Assembly: GCF_008086615.1 (NCBI RefSeq)
Contig: NZ_RXYB01000011.1
Location: 48,501 to 112,500, forward strand
Direction: 5' to 3'
Source of the DNA: Acetobacterium tundrae
GTDB lineage: Bacteria > Bacillota > Clostridia > Eubacteriales > Eubacteriaceae
Length of the DNA stretch: 64,000 nt
The number at the start of each line of letters is the position of its first letter. Position 1 is the first letter of the stretch. A model generated the notes under the pieces. That model saw only the letters and a list, made by a program, of their open reading frames with translations, searched no databases and had not been told where the DNA came from. This document shows, in pieces, positions 37,060 through 45,151 of the stretch. Both the position numbers and the translations under genes were made by a program.

Positions 37060-37884
37060 TTATACTATAGTAACAACAACTGCGATGGTTCTGTCAGCTG
37101 CATCAGTCTTTGTGTTGGATGGGGTGTTATCGTTGGTGACTATAAATTTTCCAACCCACGTACCAGTTGTCGTATCAATCGGTGTGTAAATACCACTTGC
37201 CATGGTAACTGTATAACCTGACGTAACAGCAGCCTGCGCTAGTTCAGTCATAGCTGTTTCTACCGGCACTTCTGTATTTGCTGCTGCCGTTACCGATGCT
37301 ACTGTTGTATCTAAAATCTTGGCAAGTTCAGTTGTTGAACTGTATGGTGAAGTTGCAAGTGTCACTGTAACTGCGCCCACTTTTCCTGCAGTAGTATTTG
37401 CTGCCGGTGCACCTTGTAGATTCAGGTAAGTTTCCTCTACCGGAGCAGTCCCACTTGTTGCGCAAAGATCCAACGCCATAGTACCTGTTTTATCACCATC
37501 CAAATTACCTGTTACTTTTGTAAATGTCCCTGTCGTTGCTCCACCTTTAGCTGAATCTTTGGTATAAGCAAAAGCAGCGTTGATTGGTTGGCTTGAGTCA
37601 TTGGTGATTTTTACCTGATCTTTTGTGCCATCGAAATCTGTTGCACTCCATCCAGCTCCGCTCCATGTGTGAGCAGATGTACTCCATGTCCCAAAGTCAT
37701 AATCGAAAGCCATGGAACCCCATGCTACAGTTGCCTTGTAAGCATCCGTTTGTGTGGTTGTTCCGTTTACATCATGACCCGTTCCACCTGTAATGTCGCC
37801 AGGATCTAAGGGTGCCGCAAAAGCGGGCGTTACCATCATGGCCATTATTGTTATGGTTCCAATCACTGCACTAAGTTTTTTCAT
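37060..37884 (-). CDS. Exported surface protein with WGSMxF domain
   Basis: 274 aa from the ATG at 37884 (GAAAGGAG site). Signal peptide: basic start, hydrophobic core, AFAAP cleavage region near 25. The mature part (about 50-160) has the domain YKATVAWGSMAFDYDFGTW...HTW...GW, shared with the C-terminus of the neighbour at 39445. Ala/Thr/Gly-rich and acidic, with no LPxTG, membrane tail or cell-wall repeat seen. Function not recognised; likely a secreted or matrix protein. Third gene behind the c-di-GMP riboswitches. Confidence 0.85.
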   Translation of the reverse strand: MKKLSAVIGTITIMAMMVTPAFAAPLDPGDITGGTGHDVNGTTTQTDAYKATVAWGSMAFDYDFGTWSTSAHTWSGAGWSATDFDGTKDQVKITNDSSQPINAAFAYTKDSAKGGATTGTFTKVTGNLDGDKTGTMALDLCATSGTAPVEETYLNLQGAPAANTTAGKVGAVTVTLATSPYSSTTELAKILDTTVASVTAAANTEVPVETAMTELAQAAVTSGYTVTMASGIYTPIDTTTGTWVGKFIVTNDNTPSNTKTDAADRTIAVVVTIV

Positions 37885-37919
37885 TTTGTTTTCTCCTTTC
37901 ATAGATATGTTTCTGTCAT

Positions 37920-39404
37920 CTACTCTGATATAATTAACTTTACCGGCATCTGAGTATTCAGCATGGCCTGTTCATTGGTCGTTATATCATAAAACACAAG
38001 ATAGATAATAGCATTATATTCACCTCTTTTAAGTGCCGTTCCATCCTGTAATAATTGCAATTTAATTTCATCCAATGCATATCCCGGTGGGATTGCTCCA
38101 GATCGCCCAATCACCTGCCGGGTTGTATCTGGCGAGTATCCAGGTTGCGCTTCAATTCTGGCCTGTTCCAATGGGGTTCGGCCAGTCGAACCTAATGTGT
38201 TTATCATTTCAGTATCGGTCAGCTGGAGTTCAACGACAATATTATTGGTTGAATCCCCAGGATTCTTAAATGCAAAAACACCTCCGGATTGTGCATTTTG
38301 AAATATAATCTCTTTTGCAAATTCAAAAGAGACCGAGTTTCCCTCACTGGGTTGTATTTTTTCATCTGGAATAACAGACACACTATCGTCAATGGGAATT
38401 GCCGGATAGGTAGGCGTCTTGCCCATGTAAAACCAGGCTAAAACACCTAACATCGATGCGGCGAATGCCCCTGCCCCTAAAAGCCATGGCAGCAATGCTT
38501 TGCCACCATTTTTTATTTTTCCAAAAACAACGCAATGCCGAATTTCACCATTGTTTTTCCCTACCAGACCACCCGGAAATTGGCTGCTGGTTATTTCACA
38601 GTTAGCAAAACAGCAGTTAATGGAGCTGCCGTCATTAACACCGACTAAACCACCTGAATATTTACCTTTTTTTACAACCCCTTCAATACCTAAGTTAACA
38701 ATGACCGCATCTCTGATTACTCCAAAGAATCCCGCATATTCCAAATCTTTGTCATTGACCAAAAGATTCTTTATGCAGTAACCGCCGCCATCAAAGGTAC
38801 CACTAAACGGATTGTTTTCATCGACGCCGATCGGTGTCCATTTCTTGTTTTTAAGGTCAATGTCATTAACGAGCAGATACCGCACCTTGGCGAAAATTTT
38901 GTCGCCTTCATTAATTTTTACAGCAATTTTAAAGAGCTGTTGTGCTGTTGACAGTTCGATAACTTCTTTTTCAGACGGTAGTTCATAGTAAAATTTCTTG
39001 CTTATAAATGTGGGCAGAAAAGGTTCATGCTGATTTTCCATCACACTATCTGCCGTTTCCCATATATTTTCAAAATCCCAATCCAACTGATTATAGAAAT
39101 TTTCAAAAGTCAGGTCTTTTTCCAGCTTACCCAAACCGATGTCCACCAGCTTTTTCGAATTAGCTTTGCCTTTATTAAAAAAGCAATTAACGACAGATCC
39201 TGAATTTTTAGCTCTAAACCCACCCGTGACTTTTGCCTTTTTGACACGCCCGGTACTATAAGAATTTTTTATTTCACCTTTGTTATTGCCGCAAAAGCCT
39301 GCTGCCGTTCCTTTTCCCAAAACCGTCATATTCGAATAACAGTCGACGATCATGCCACTGTTCAACGCGACAAATCCGCCACAAACTGCATTTTTATTAG
39401 CCAT
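37920..39404 (-). CDS. GLUG-repeat protein with a central membrane helix
   Basis: 494 aa from the second ATG (39404); the ATG at 39407 also works. Residues 1-310 are GLUG-type repeats (GGFxAxNSGxIxxCYxxG; GGLVGxNxGxI), a beta-helix motif. There is no signal peptide. A membrane helix (about 310-335, LLPWLLGAGAFAASMLGVLAWF) is followed by a linker and a 130-residue beta-rich tail. Taken literally the repeats are inside and the tail outside, which is odd because GLUG repeats are usually exported; dual or reversed insertion is possible. Second gene of the surface operon, 40 bases after the first. Confidence 0.82.
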   Translation of the reverse strand: MANKNAVCGGFVALNSGMIVDCYSNMTVLGKGTAAGFCGNNKGEIKNSYSTGRVKKAKVTGGFRAKNSGSVVNCFFNKGKANSKKLVDIGLGKLEKDLTFENFYNQLDWDFENIWETADSVMENQHEPFLPTFISKKFYYELPSEKEVIELSTAQQLFKIAVKINEGDKIFAKVRYLLVNDIDLKNKKWTPIGVDENNPFSGTFDGGGYCIKNLLVNDKDLEYAGFFGVIRDAVIVNLGIEGVVKKGKYSGGLVGVNDGSSINCCFANCEITSSQFPGGLVGKNNGEIRHCVVFGKIKNGGKALLPWLLGAGAFAASMLGVLAWFYMGKTPTYPAIPIDDSVSVIPDEKIQPSEGNSVSFEFAKEIIFQNAQSGGVFAFKNPGDSTNNIVVELQLTDTEMINTLGSTGRTPLEQARIEAQPGYSPDTTRQVIGRSGAIPPGYALDEIKLQLLQDGTALKRGEYNAIIYLVFYDITTNEQAMLNTQMPVKLIISE

Positions 39405-39444
39405 CATTATGCCTTCTTTCTAAACATTTGTTTCCGGTTAGAAT

Positions 39445-40794
39445 CTAGGGTAATACTGAGTTTAACAGAATACTGATCAATCCGATTTTCGTTGGGGTAG
39501 AACCAATTTGAGCGGGTTGCCCCTGAAGTTTAAGATAGGTACTGGCTGTTGGTGCAGGCCCACCGGCTGGGCATAGCGGTAATTCCATAATACCCGTTTG
39601 ATTCCCATTATTATCTTCAAACGTACCCGTTGTTGAACCACCATAAGTTTCATCACGAGTGTAAGTAAACGCAGCAGTCACTGGCTGGGTCGATTCGTTC
39701 ATTATGTTTATTTGATTATTGCTTCCATTAAAGCCAGCTGCATCCCATCCTCCGCCAACCCAAGAGTGAGCACTCGGATTCCAAGTTCCCAAATCATAGT
39801 TAAATATCATTGATCCCCAGTCGATGGTCACTTTATATGTGTCACCTGCTCCGTCAAGAGTTATTGAATCACCTGCTGTGGTTGCTGCCGGAACTGGGCT
39901 TGTATTTGCTGGTACCCTATTTGGCACATCGATTGCCGGCACAGCACTGGCACTATCAGGCGAATTGTCAGCTTGAGGAATATTGATAACCGGTTCAACT
40001 ATCTTCGGTGTTTCTTCTACAATTTTGGGGATATCGCCGGGCTTTGGAAGCTCTGTATTATCGCTATCCGTTAACGGTACTATTTCAGTCATATCTACTT
40101 GCGTATTAGTTAAGGTAACTCCACCTGTGATCGCCAACAAGCGCCCTTGCACGGTAACATCAGTTTCCGAAAAAATGGAAGTATTTGCAAGAATATTCCC
40201 TTTGAAGTTAGTCTTTTCTCCCAACGTTACATTGTTTGCAACCTGCCAAAAAACGCGACTGAATTGTGCTCCGTTAATAAGTTCGATCCTGCTGTTTTTT
40301 TCGGTGATCAGAGTTGAATTTACCTGAAAAATAAATACCGCGTTGATATCACCCTGAGCATCAAGCTTAAGCGTTCCTGTTACAGTTGCCGGTAAGTTTA
40401 ATGAGTAAACTCCTGGGGAGAGTGTTTGTCCGCCCAGATTAGTGGTAATCGCTTTAGCATTATCTCGATCCTTTATATTATTATAAGCCGTGATTAAATC
40501 ATTTTGGACGAGATTGGTGTTATCGTCATTTGCAGGTGTCGTTTCTGAGGTCAATTGATCGGTCGTTAACCCGGTGATGAGCGTTACTGGTGATGTCCCA
40601 ATATCACCAGTAATTTTTGTGGCTGTTCCAGTATTGATAATTTCCGTACCAGCAAAAACAGCATAATTGATGCCCGCACCCAGATCCACTATCGTTTCTG
40701 GTTCTGCCGCGCTGGCAAATGCTGTTAACATCGGTGACAGGAATAACACAAGAGTGAACGTAAACGTTTGCAACCCAAAAGATGATTTCAGCAT
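39445..40794 (-). CDS. Exported protein with ice-binding-like (DUF3494) domain and WGSMxF domain
   Basis: 449 aa from the ATG at 40794 (a GTG at 40803 is possible). Signal peptide to about residue 28 (ASAAE). The DUF3494 ice-binding-like beta-helix domain spans about 40-235 (FAGTEIINTG, GDIG, LSPGVYS, FIFQVNSTL, FWQVA, FKGNILA, VQGRLLA). A Pro/Ala/Ser-rich linker follows, then a C-terminal domain YKVTIDWGSMIFNYDLGTW shared with the protein at 37060. In non-polar bacteria DUF3494 domains occur in adhesins. It is the first gene after the c-di-GMP-I riboswitch at 40911-41001. Confidence 0.88.
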   Translation of the reverse strand: MLKSSFGLQTFTFTLVLFLSPMLTAFASAAEPETIVDLGAGINYAVFAGTEIINTGTATKITGDIGTSPVTLITGLTTDQLTSETTPANDDNTNLVQNDLITAYNNIKDRDNAKAITTNLGGQTLSPGVYSLNLPATVTGTLKLDAQGDINAVFIFQVNSTLITEKNSRIELINGAQFSRVFWQVANNVTLGEKTNFKGNILANTSIFSETDVTVQGRLLAITGGVTLTNTQVDMTEIVPLTDSDNTELPKPGDIPKIVEETPKIVEPVINIPQADNSPDSASAVPAIDVPNRVPANTSPVPAATTAGDSITLDGAGDTYKVTIDWGSMIFNYDLGTWNPSAHSWVGGGWDAAGFNGSNNQINIMNESTQPVTAAFTYTRDETYGGSTTGTFEDNNGNQTGIMELPLCPAGGPAPTASTYLKLQGQPAQIGSTPTKIGLISILLNSVLP

Positions 40795-40855
40795 ATTAAT
40801 CACTCATTTCTATATCATCTTAACTTTTCATGTAACATCAGAAGTTTAGAGTAAG

Positions 40856-40890
40856 ATAGTGATATGTTTTGCTGTAGATAGAATCACTAT
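40856..40890 (-). promoter_or_regulatory. Hairpin in the leader between riboswitch 1 and its gene
   Basis: ATAGTGAT and ATCACTAT pair perfectly (8 bp) around a 19-base loop. It is not followed by a T-run, so it is not a plain terminator; it may be part of the switching platform. Just upstream (40896-40904) the leader repeats GACGCAAAG, the core sequence of the aptamer. Confidence 0.45.
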
Positions 40891-40910
40891 AGTTACTTTG
40901 CGTCATTTTT

Positions 40911-41001
40911 TTAAATAATCTGCAACTGGCTGTCATATAAAAACTACTTAGACCCTATAGCTTTGCGTCCTCATCTTTGGATAAGTTTGCCCAATATTTA
41001 A
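40911..41001 (-). promoter_or_regulatory. c-di-GMP-I (GEMM) riboswitch 1
   Basis: On the minus strand the leader has the GEMM-I core in order: GGGCAAAC, a short hairpin (CTTATC/GATGAG with CAAA loop), GAGGACGCAAAGC, TATAGGGTCTAAG, a variable arm, then GACAGCCAGTTGCAG. The outer stem P1 is TTAAATA (41001-40995) with TATTTAA (40917-40911). The known family binds c-di-GMP. It lies 117 bases upstream of the DUF3494 surface gene. A weak promoter (TTGGAA, 18 bases, TATAAC) lies just upstream at about 41010-41040. Confidence 0.9.
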
Positions 41002-41039
41002 TTTTACGTTATAAATCTATTCTGAAGTGTTTTCCAAAC

Positions 41040-41650
41040 GCCTTTGTTACTTTTGCTTGCTCCTAAAGGAGCATTCGTATTACTAGCTATCCCCTAAAGG
41101 GGTCTTCATATTCTTTCACACTCAATTTATCCAATGCTATATCATATTTTTCTTGTTCTTCAATGTATTTCCGTATGGTTGCTTCATTTAACCCAACTGT
41201 GCTAACATAATATCCTTCTACCCAGAAATGTCTATTTTCAAACTTATATTTTAAATTTGCATGTTTGTCAAATATCATCAATGCACTTTTTCCTTTGAGA
41301 TATCCCATAAATTGAGCTATACTTATTTTGGGTGGAACACTCACCAACATATGCACATGGTCTGGCATCAGATGCCCTTCAATAATCTCAACTCACTTGT
41401 ATCTACACAATTGTCTTAATATTTCTCCAATACTTTCCCGGTATTGATTATAAATTATTTTTCGTCTATACTTTAGATGTAAATACAATATGATATTTGC
41501 ACATCCATTTTGTATGAGCTAAACTATTTGTCTAAATCACCTTTCCTTACTTTTGATAGAGCCTGAACATCTCTATTTTACTCGGAAAGGTGATTTTTGG
41601 GTATAACCCTTTTGTCCACCACCCGCATAGCAGGTGCTTTATTGTTTCGC
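41040..41650 (-). mobile_element. Decayed IS200/IS605-type element
   Basis: It holds one Y1 transposase relic flanked by subterminal hairpins: CTCCTAAAGGAG and CCCCTAAAGGGG on the left as written, and CACCTGC-TAT-GCGGGTG with AGACTTTAGTCT on the right. No TnpB is present. It sits between two c-di-GMP riboswitch copies. Exact ends are uncertain. Confidence 0.7.
41087..41560 (-). pseudogene. IS200/IS605 TnpA (Y1 transposase), frameshifted
   Basis: The N-terminal part in one frame reads LAHTKWMCKYHIVFTSK, then shifts to RRKIIYNQYRESIGEILRQLCRYK, hits a TGA and continues VEIIEGHLMPDHVHMLVSVPPK (HUH motif HVH) to EGYYVSTVG and ends at 41087. One frameshift and one stop inactivate it. The part 41087-41368 is still an open frame. 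Confidence 0.85.
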
Positions 41651-41684
41651 TCGCTTTGCGCGCTCAACAGACTAAAGTCTATAT

Positions 41685-41710
41685 AAAAAAGCAACGTTAT
41701 TTAACGTTGC
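41685..41710 (-). terminator. Terminator of riboswitch 2
   Basis: GCAACGTTAAATAACGTTGC followed by TTTTTT on the minus strand: an 8-bp perfect stem with a tetraloop. It starts about 25 bases after the aptamer and fits an expression platform that stops transcription. Confidence 0.85.
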
Positions 41711-41733
41711 ATAATGCATAAATAAATTAAAGA

Positions 41734-41824
41734 AATAATAATCTGCAACTGGCTGTCTGCAAAAAGATTACTCAGACCCTATAGCTTTGCGTCCTTACCT
41801 CCCGGTAAGTTTGCCCTTTATTAA
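41734..41824 (-). promoter_or_regulatory. c-di-GMP-I (GEMM) riboswitch 2
   Basis: Minus strand: AAGGGCAAAC, hairpin CTTACC-GGGA-GGTAAG (GNRA loop), GACGCAAAGCTATAGGGTCTGAG, variable arm, GACAGCCAGTTGCAGATTATT. Most core bases are identical to copy 1. It is followed by a clean terminator. Its present downstream neighbour is the decayed IS200/IS605 element, with riboswitch 1 and the surface operon beyond. The rest of the 41825-42246 gap shows no gene. Confidence 0.9.
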
Positions 41825-42246
41825 TATCAACCTATCACATGTGTGCATATTTATCAAGCTAATTTATTAATTATTTTATTGTTCCAATTAATGGTTAGAG
41901 TGTCAAAAACGATCTTTTAATTCGCAAATAAAAAAACATTACCTTTAAAATGGTTTTTGAAGAAAAAAAGCGTATACTTTCCAAGACAATCACTTTATTG
42001 ACGTCCGTGGCAAGCCATCCCCGTCAAACCATTATTTCTGTATATTGATCAAATGCCCAATTGGACGAGATCGTCTGGCCAATAATTTCTGAAAAAGCTG
42101 TAAACATAGCACATATATAACTTGCTCTTGCCAGCAAAATGCGTATTGATTGTCAATTAAAATTGACCTCAGGGGGGCGGACATTTTTAATTATAAATTA
42201 ATAATCGCATATTCCGTAATTTTCTTTCAATTTTTAATCAAATATA

Positions 42247-43032
42247 TTAATCATTCTTGTTCATTTCAGCTAATTCCGTGTACTTTATACCTGGATAAGT
42301 ATATCTTCTTCTACTCTGTGTCTTGTTTTTATAGTTTATTGCCTTCTTTGGACAATATTGAATACAGGCAACACATTGCTCACAATGATGTTTAAAACAT
42401 GGTATATTATTGTCATCTAAATCGACATTACCTACCGGGCATACTTTTTTACATATGCCACAGCCAATGCAGTCATCAGACACATTATAATGCTTATCCA
42501 TATTATGTGCGAATTTAATTAAAACCCGATAAGCTATTTCTTGCAACGGTTCTGTAATAAATAATTTATTGATTTCTCTGTTTTTTATTGATTGAATAAT
42601 TTGTATTAAATCTTTTTGTGACTGTTTAGTTTCTTCTTCAATTGTTTCTCTCATATCATAAGCGACAACATAATTTGAAAACATAACAATCTTTTTTCCG
42701 TAGGTCAGATCTATGTCTTTTCTTTTTAGTAAATACTTAATATGAACAAGTGCGTTGCCATCGTATTTTCCGCAGGTTGTTATTGCATAATAATATGTAT
42801 TCTGATTATTTTTCAGATTAAGGTTTGATATGAATTCACGAACCTTTTGCGGCTCTCCTCTATAATATGTTGGGTAAACAAATCCTATCGTTTCGTATCC
42901 TGCTTGTAAATCATAATTCTTACTGCTACCCATTGAAATAATTTCGCAGTTTTCCATTTCTTTAGCAATATCTTTTGCAATGTTTAAACTGTTTCCAGTA
43001 CCTGAAAAATAAAACACAGCATTCTTAATCAT
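42247..43032 (-). CDS. EFR1-family flavodoxin/ferredoxin protein
   Basis: 261 aa. The N-terminal flavodoxin-like domain has the FMN phosphate loop FSGTGNS (9-15) and YPTYYRGEP. The C-terminal region has two 4Fe-4S clusters: CIGCGICKKVCP and CEQCVACIQYCP. EFR1-type proteins are thought to carry electrons between FMN and ferredoxin-type clusters in anaerobes; the partner is unknown. It is preceded by a palindrome shared with the ArsR-type regulator gene just upstream, so it is probably repressed by that protein. Cytoplasmic. Confidence 0.88.
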   Translation of the reverse strand: MIKNAVFYFSGTGNSLNIAKDIAKEMENCEIISMGSSKNYDLQAGYETIGFVYPTYYRGEPQKVREFISNLNLKNNQNTYYYAITTCGKYDGNALVHIKYLLKRKDIDLTYGKKIVMFSNYVVAYDMRETIEEETKQSQKDLIQIIQSIKNREINKLFITEPLQEIAYRVLIKFAHNMDKHYNVSDDCIGCGICKKVCPVGNVDLDDNNIPCFKHHCEQCVACIQYCPKKAINYKNKTQSRRRYTYPGIKYTELAEMNKND

Positions 43033-43062
43033 CGTTTAACTCCTCAATATTTATTATGTTAT

Positions 43063-43080
43063 CGTGCACACTAATGCACG
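43063..43080. promoter_or_regulatory. Palindromic operator before the EFR1 gene
   Basis: CGTGCA-CACTAA-TGCACG: 6-bp perfect arms, 30 bases upstream of the EFR1 start codon at 43032. The same arms occur before the ArsR gene. Confidence 0.65.
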
Positions 43081-43133
43081 TATGTAAGTAATAAAAAAGA
43101 CATCTCTGCCATCTCTATTACTTACATCAGTTT

Positions 43134-43460
43134 TCAAAATTCCATAAGTCTTTTTAAATTTGTTGTTGTTTCTTCAAATTTATCAAAGATAAATTTACTG
43201 TTTACTTCATAAAATACATACCTGTTTATTTTTGTTTTACTGACAATTCCATAACGATTCATTAAATCCAGGTGCCTTGAAATTACTGATCTATCTTGTG
43301 TAAAATTTTCAGCAATTTCGTTAACGCTCTTTTTTCCATTACTAGCAATGTACACCAGTATTTTGCTTCTCACTGGATCAAATAAAGCCTTATAAAAATC
43401 AAAATCAATGTTATCTTCAATAAAATTGCCACATACTAATGCGTTTTTTTCACTTCCCAT
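43134..43460 (-). CDS. ArsR-family transcriptional regulator
   Basis: 108 aa from the ATG at 43460 (AAAGGTGGTG site). Winged helix with the ArsR signature: FYKALFDPVRSKILVYI, then SVNEIAENFTQDRSVISRHLDLMNRYGIVSKTK. No CxC metal motif is present, although an N-terminal cysteine (ALVCGNF) could sense redox or metals. It lies just upstream of the EFR1 gene on the same strand with palindromes before both, suggesting autorepression and control of EFR1. Confidence 0.88.
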   Translation of the reverse strand: MGSEKNALVCGNFIEDNIDFDFYKALFDPVRSKILVYIASNGKKSVNEIAENFTQDRSVISRHLDLMNRYGIVSKTKINRYVFYEVNSKFIFDKFEETTTNLKRLMEF

Positions 43461-43480
43461 TTTATCACCACCTTTATTAT

Positions 43481-43500
43481 ACGTGTGCACTAATGCACGT
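43481..43500. promoter_or_regulatory. Palindromic operator before the ArsR gene
   Basis: ACGT-GTGCA-CTAA-TGCAC-GT: inverted arms GTGCA/TGCAC (43485-43498), 25 bases before the ATG. It matches the site at 43063-43080. The second copy of the locus has a changed site (GTGCGCACTAATGCACATG). Confidence 0.65.
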
Positions 43501-43954
43501 GTCAATAGTTTTTATCTTTTATTTTCAGAAAGTTCATACTAATATAAAGTTTTTTCTAAGTAATTGGCAGGTAAAACACCATAGTTCCAATTGTATCAGA
43601 AATTTAAAATAATTGAAGTTGTTTAGCGTCTTTTTATTATTTTATCCACACTATATTAATACTTTTCTGCGTTTTTGCTTACCTGTATATTTTCTGACAG
43701 CGACGCTTTACTTCTTTTGCATTTCCTATATTTGGCAATATCGTACCATTACAACTTAATATAACATAATCTGAAAAATTTTTCATATTAAAAAAAATGT
43801 ACTACTAAATATTCGGAGTAATTAAGAACCATAAAAAGAGGCATAAAGAACGTTTTGCAATTTCAGAACAACAATCGACAGTGCAATGGTAGAAATGGCT
43901 AATACTGGAGCAGTATTTTATTGCCGGAAAATTTAAAATATTTTAGAAACCAGC

Positions 43955-43983
43955 GCACTTTTTTTCCAATGGTAAAAAAGTGC
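43955..43983. terminator. 10-bp perfect hairpin in the 43506-44070 gap
   Basis: GCACTTTTTT and AAAAAAGTGC pair around TCCAATGGT. It lies between the end of the duplicated block and the glutaredoxin gene and could end the glutaredoxin transcript. No gene was found in this gap. Confidence 0.5.
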
Positions 43984-44070
43984 ATACAGCTCAAAGCTTT
44001 TTTGAACAGGTCACTCAGAAGCCCTTTGTTGAGTCGTGTAATTTATTCGTACCATTTAAACTTGCTTTTC

Positions 44071-44325
44071 TTATTTCAGCAGTTCTTCTAGTTCTCCACG
44101 AATATCAAGTTCTTGAAGCTCCTCAAAGCCTCCGATACACGAATCCCCAATAAAAATAAAAGGAACAGTATAATGGTTCGTTTTTTCTTCCAATTCATTT
44201 CGCATTTCATTATTTTGATAAATATTAACGTCGATATATTTCAAACCTCTTTCATTTAGAAGTCTTTTTGCACCATTGGAATATGGGCAATGTGGCCATG
44301 TATATAATTTAATTTCTTTTTTCAT
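44071..44325 (-). CDS. Glutaredoxin
   Basis: 84 aa, thioredoxin fold. Dithiol active site CPYS (Cys13, Ser16, so the second cysteine is a serine and a monothiol mechanism is likely), cis-proline segment HYTVPFIFIG and GGFEEL loop, as in GrxC-type proteins. Reduces disulfides or glutathionylated proteins, or in organisms without glutathione works with thioredoxin reductase. AGGAAAT precedes the ATG. It stands alone among redox gene fragments. Confidence 0.92.
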   Translation of the reverse strand: MKKEIKLYTWPHCPYSNGAKRLLNERGLKYIDVNIYQNNEMRNELEEKTNHYTVPFIFIGDSCIGGFEELQELDIRGELEELLK

Positions 44326-44373
44326 TAGATTTCCTTTCTTGTGCTTATATCCATTGATATAATATTTTATTAT

Positions 44374-44640
44374 ATGGTTCGATTTTCTTCACCTCATCTC
44401 TATAATCCTGAAGATTTTAGACATGGACTTCCAGAAAATGAATTTGCCAAAACTGAAAAAAATGGAGACTTTAGCCGTGGTGAATTCAACTACGACAAGG
44501 AATGGACAACATTCCCACCAACAATTCCAGATGCTGAATGACCACCAGAAGCTAACTTGAACTTCACCATGTATCCAATTAGCGATAAGGGTCCATACTA
44601 TGCAATTATCCTTGGGGCTAGTGTTGGAATTATTTTTCTA
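44374..44640 (+). pseudogene. Fragment of an FAD-binding dehydrogenase (fumarate-reductase flavoprotein type)
   Basis: Reads ENEFAKTEKNGDFSRGEFNYD and FPPTIPDAE, then an in-frame TGA (44539-44541) where a tryptophan codon is expected, then PPEANLNFTMYPISDKGPYYAIILGAS, a segment of fumarate-reductase/oxosteroid-dehydrogenase flavoproteins. The FAD-binding N-terminus and the C-terminus are missing. Confidence 0.65.
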
Positions 44641-44705
44641 GTTGCGAACTCATACAAGGCAATCCCGGCACTAGACATTCCGGGGGTAATCCCACCGATT
44701 GCAGC

Positions 44706-45033
44706 TTATTTCACATTTAGAACCTGTCCTTCAATTTTACTAACCGGTCTTGACAACCAATCAATCAAATTTTTCAGTACCCCCGGGGAAAAATGATTGT
44801 TCTCAGGTGTGAAAAGCCAAAAACCATCCGCTTTTCTAATTTTTTCTCTTATTTTTTTAACATTTTCCGGTATTGAATATTCAATATTCTGAAATAAAAG
44901 AGGTAGCTCGCTATAATCGATTATTTTTACACTCATTTTGTCTTTTAAATATGTTTCTGTATTTTGTACAAGCTGAAGATTTAAAGAATCCTACTTTAAC
45001 GAACCAACGATCATCACTTTACAAAATTTTCAT
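44706..45033 (-). pseudogene. Broken NADPH-dependent FMN reductase
   Basis: An ATG at 45033 is followed after a frame slip by VMIVGSLK, a stop, DSLNLQLVQ, then MSVKIIDYSELPLLFQ, WLFTPENNHFSPGVLKNLIDWLSR, the flavodoxin-like core of chromate/FMN reductases. It breaks off at 44706. The stop, frame slip and missing C-terminus make it inactive. A further scrap of the same family lies at 45960-46040. Confidence 0.75.
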
Positions 45034-45151
45034 TTTATTTATTCCTACTATGATGGATCGCGTAATCATCTCTAGAAAGACTAATTCAAAAGTTGTTTGA
45101 ATTTCGTAGTTGATGTCGCATCAACACATCAACCATGAAGTTTTAAATGCG

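Larger units (their letters stand above)
42178..43905. repeat. 1.7-kb duplication, copy 1 (EFR1 gene + ArsR gene + flank)
   Basis: Nearly identical to 55232-56940, including the genes, both operators and about 400 bases upstream of the regulator. Edges: ACATTTTTAATTATAAATTAATAATCG on one side and GAACGTTTTGCAA..TTCAGAACAA on the other. Copy 1 has the intact genes. Both copies have the same orientation, so recombination between them would delete about 13 kb. Confidence 0.9.
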
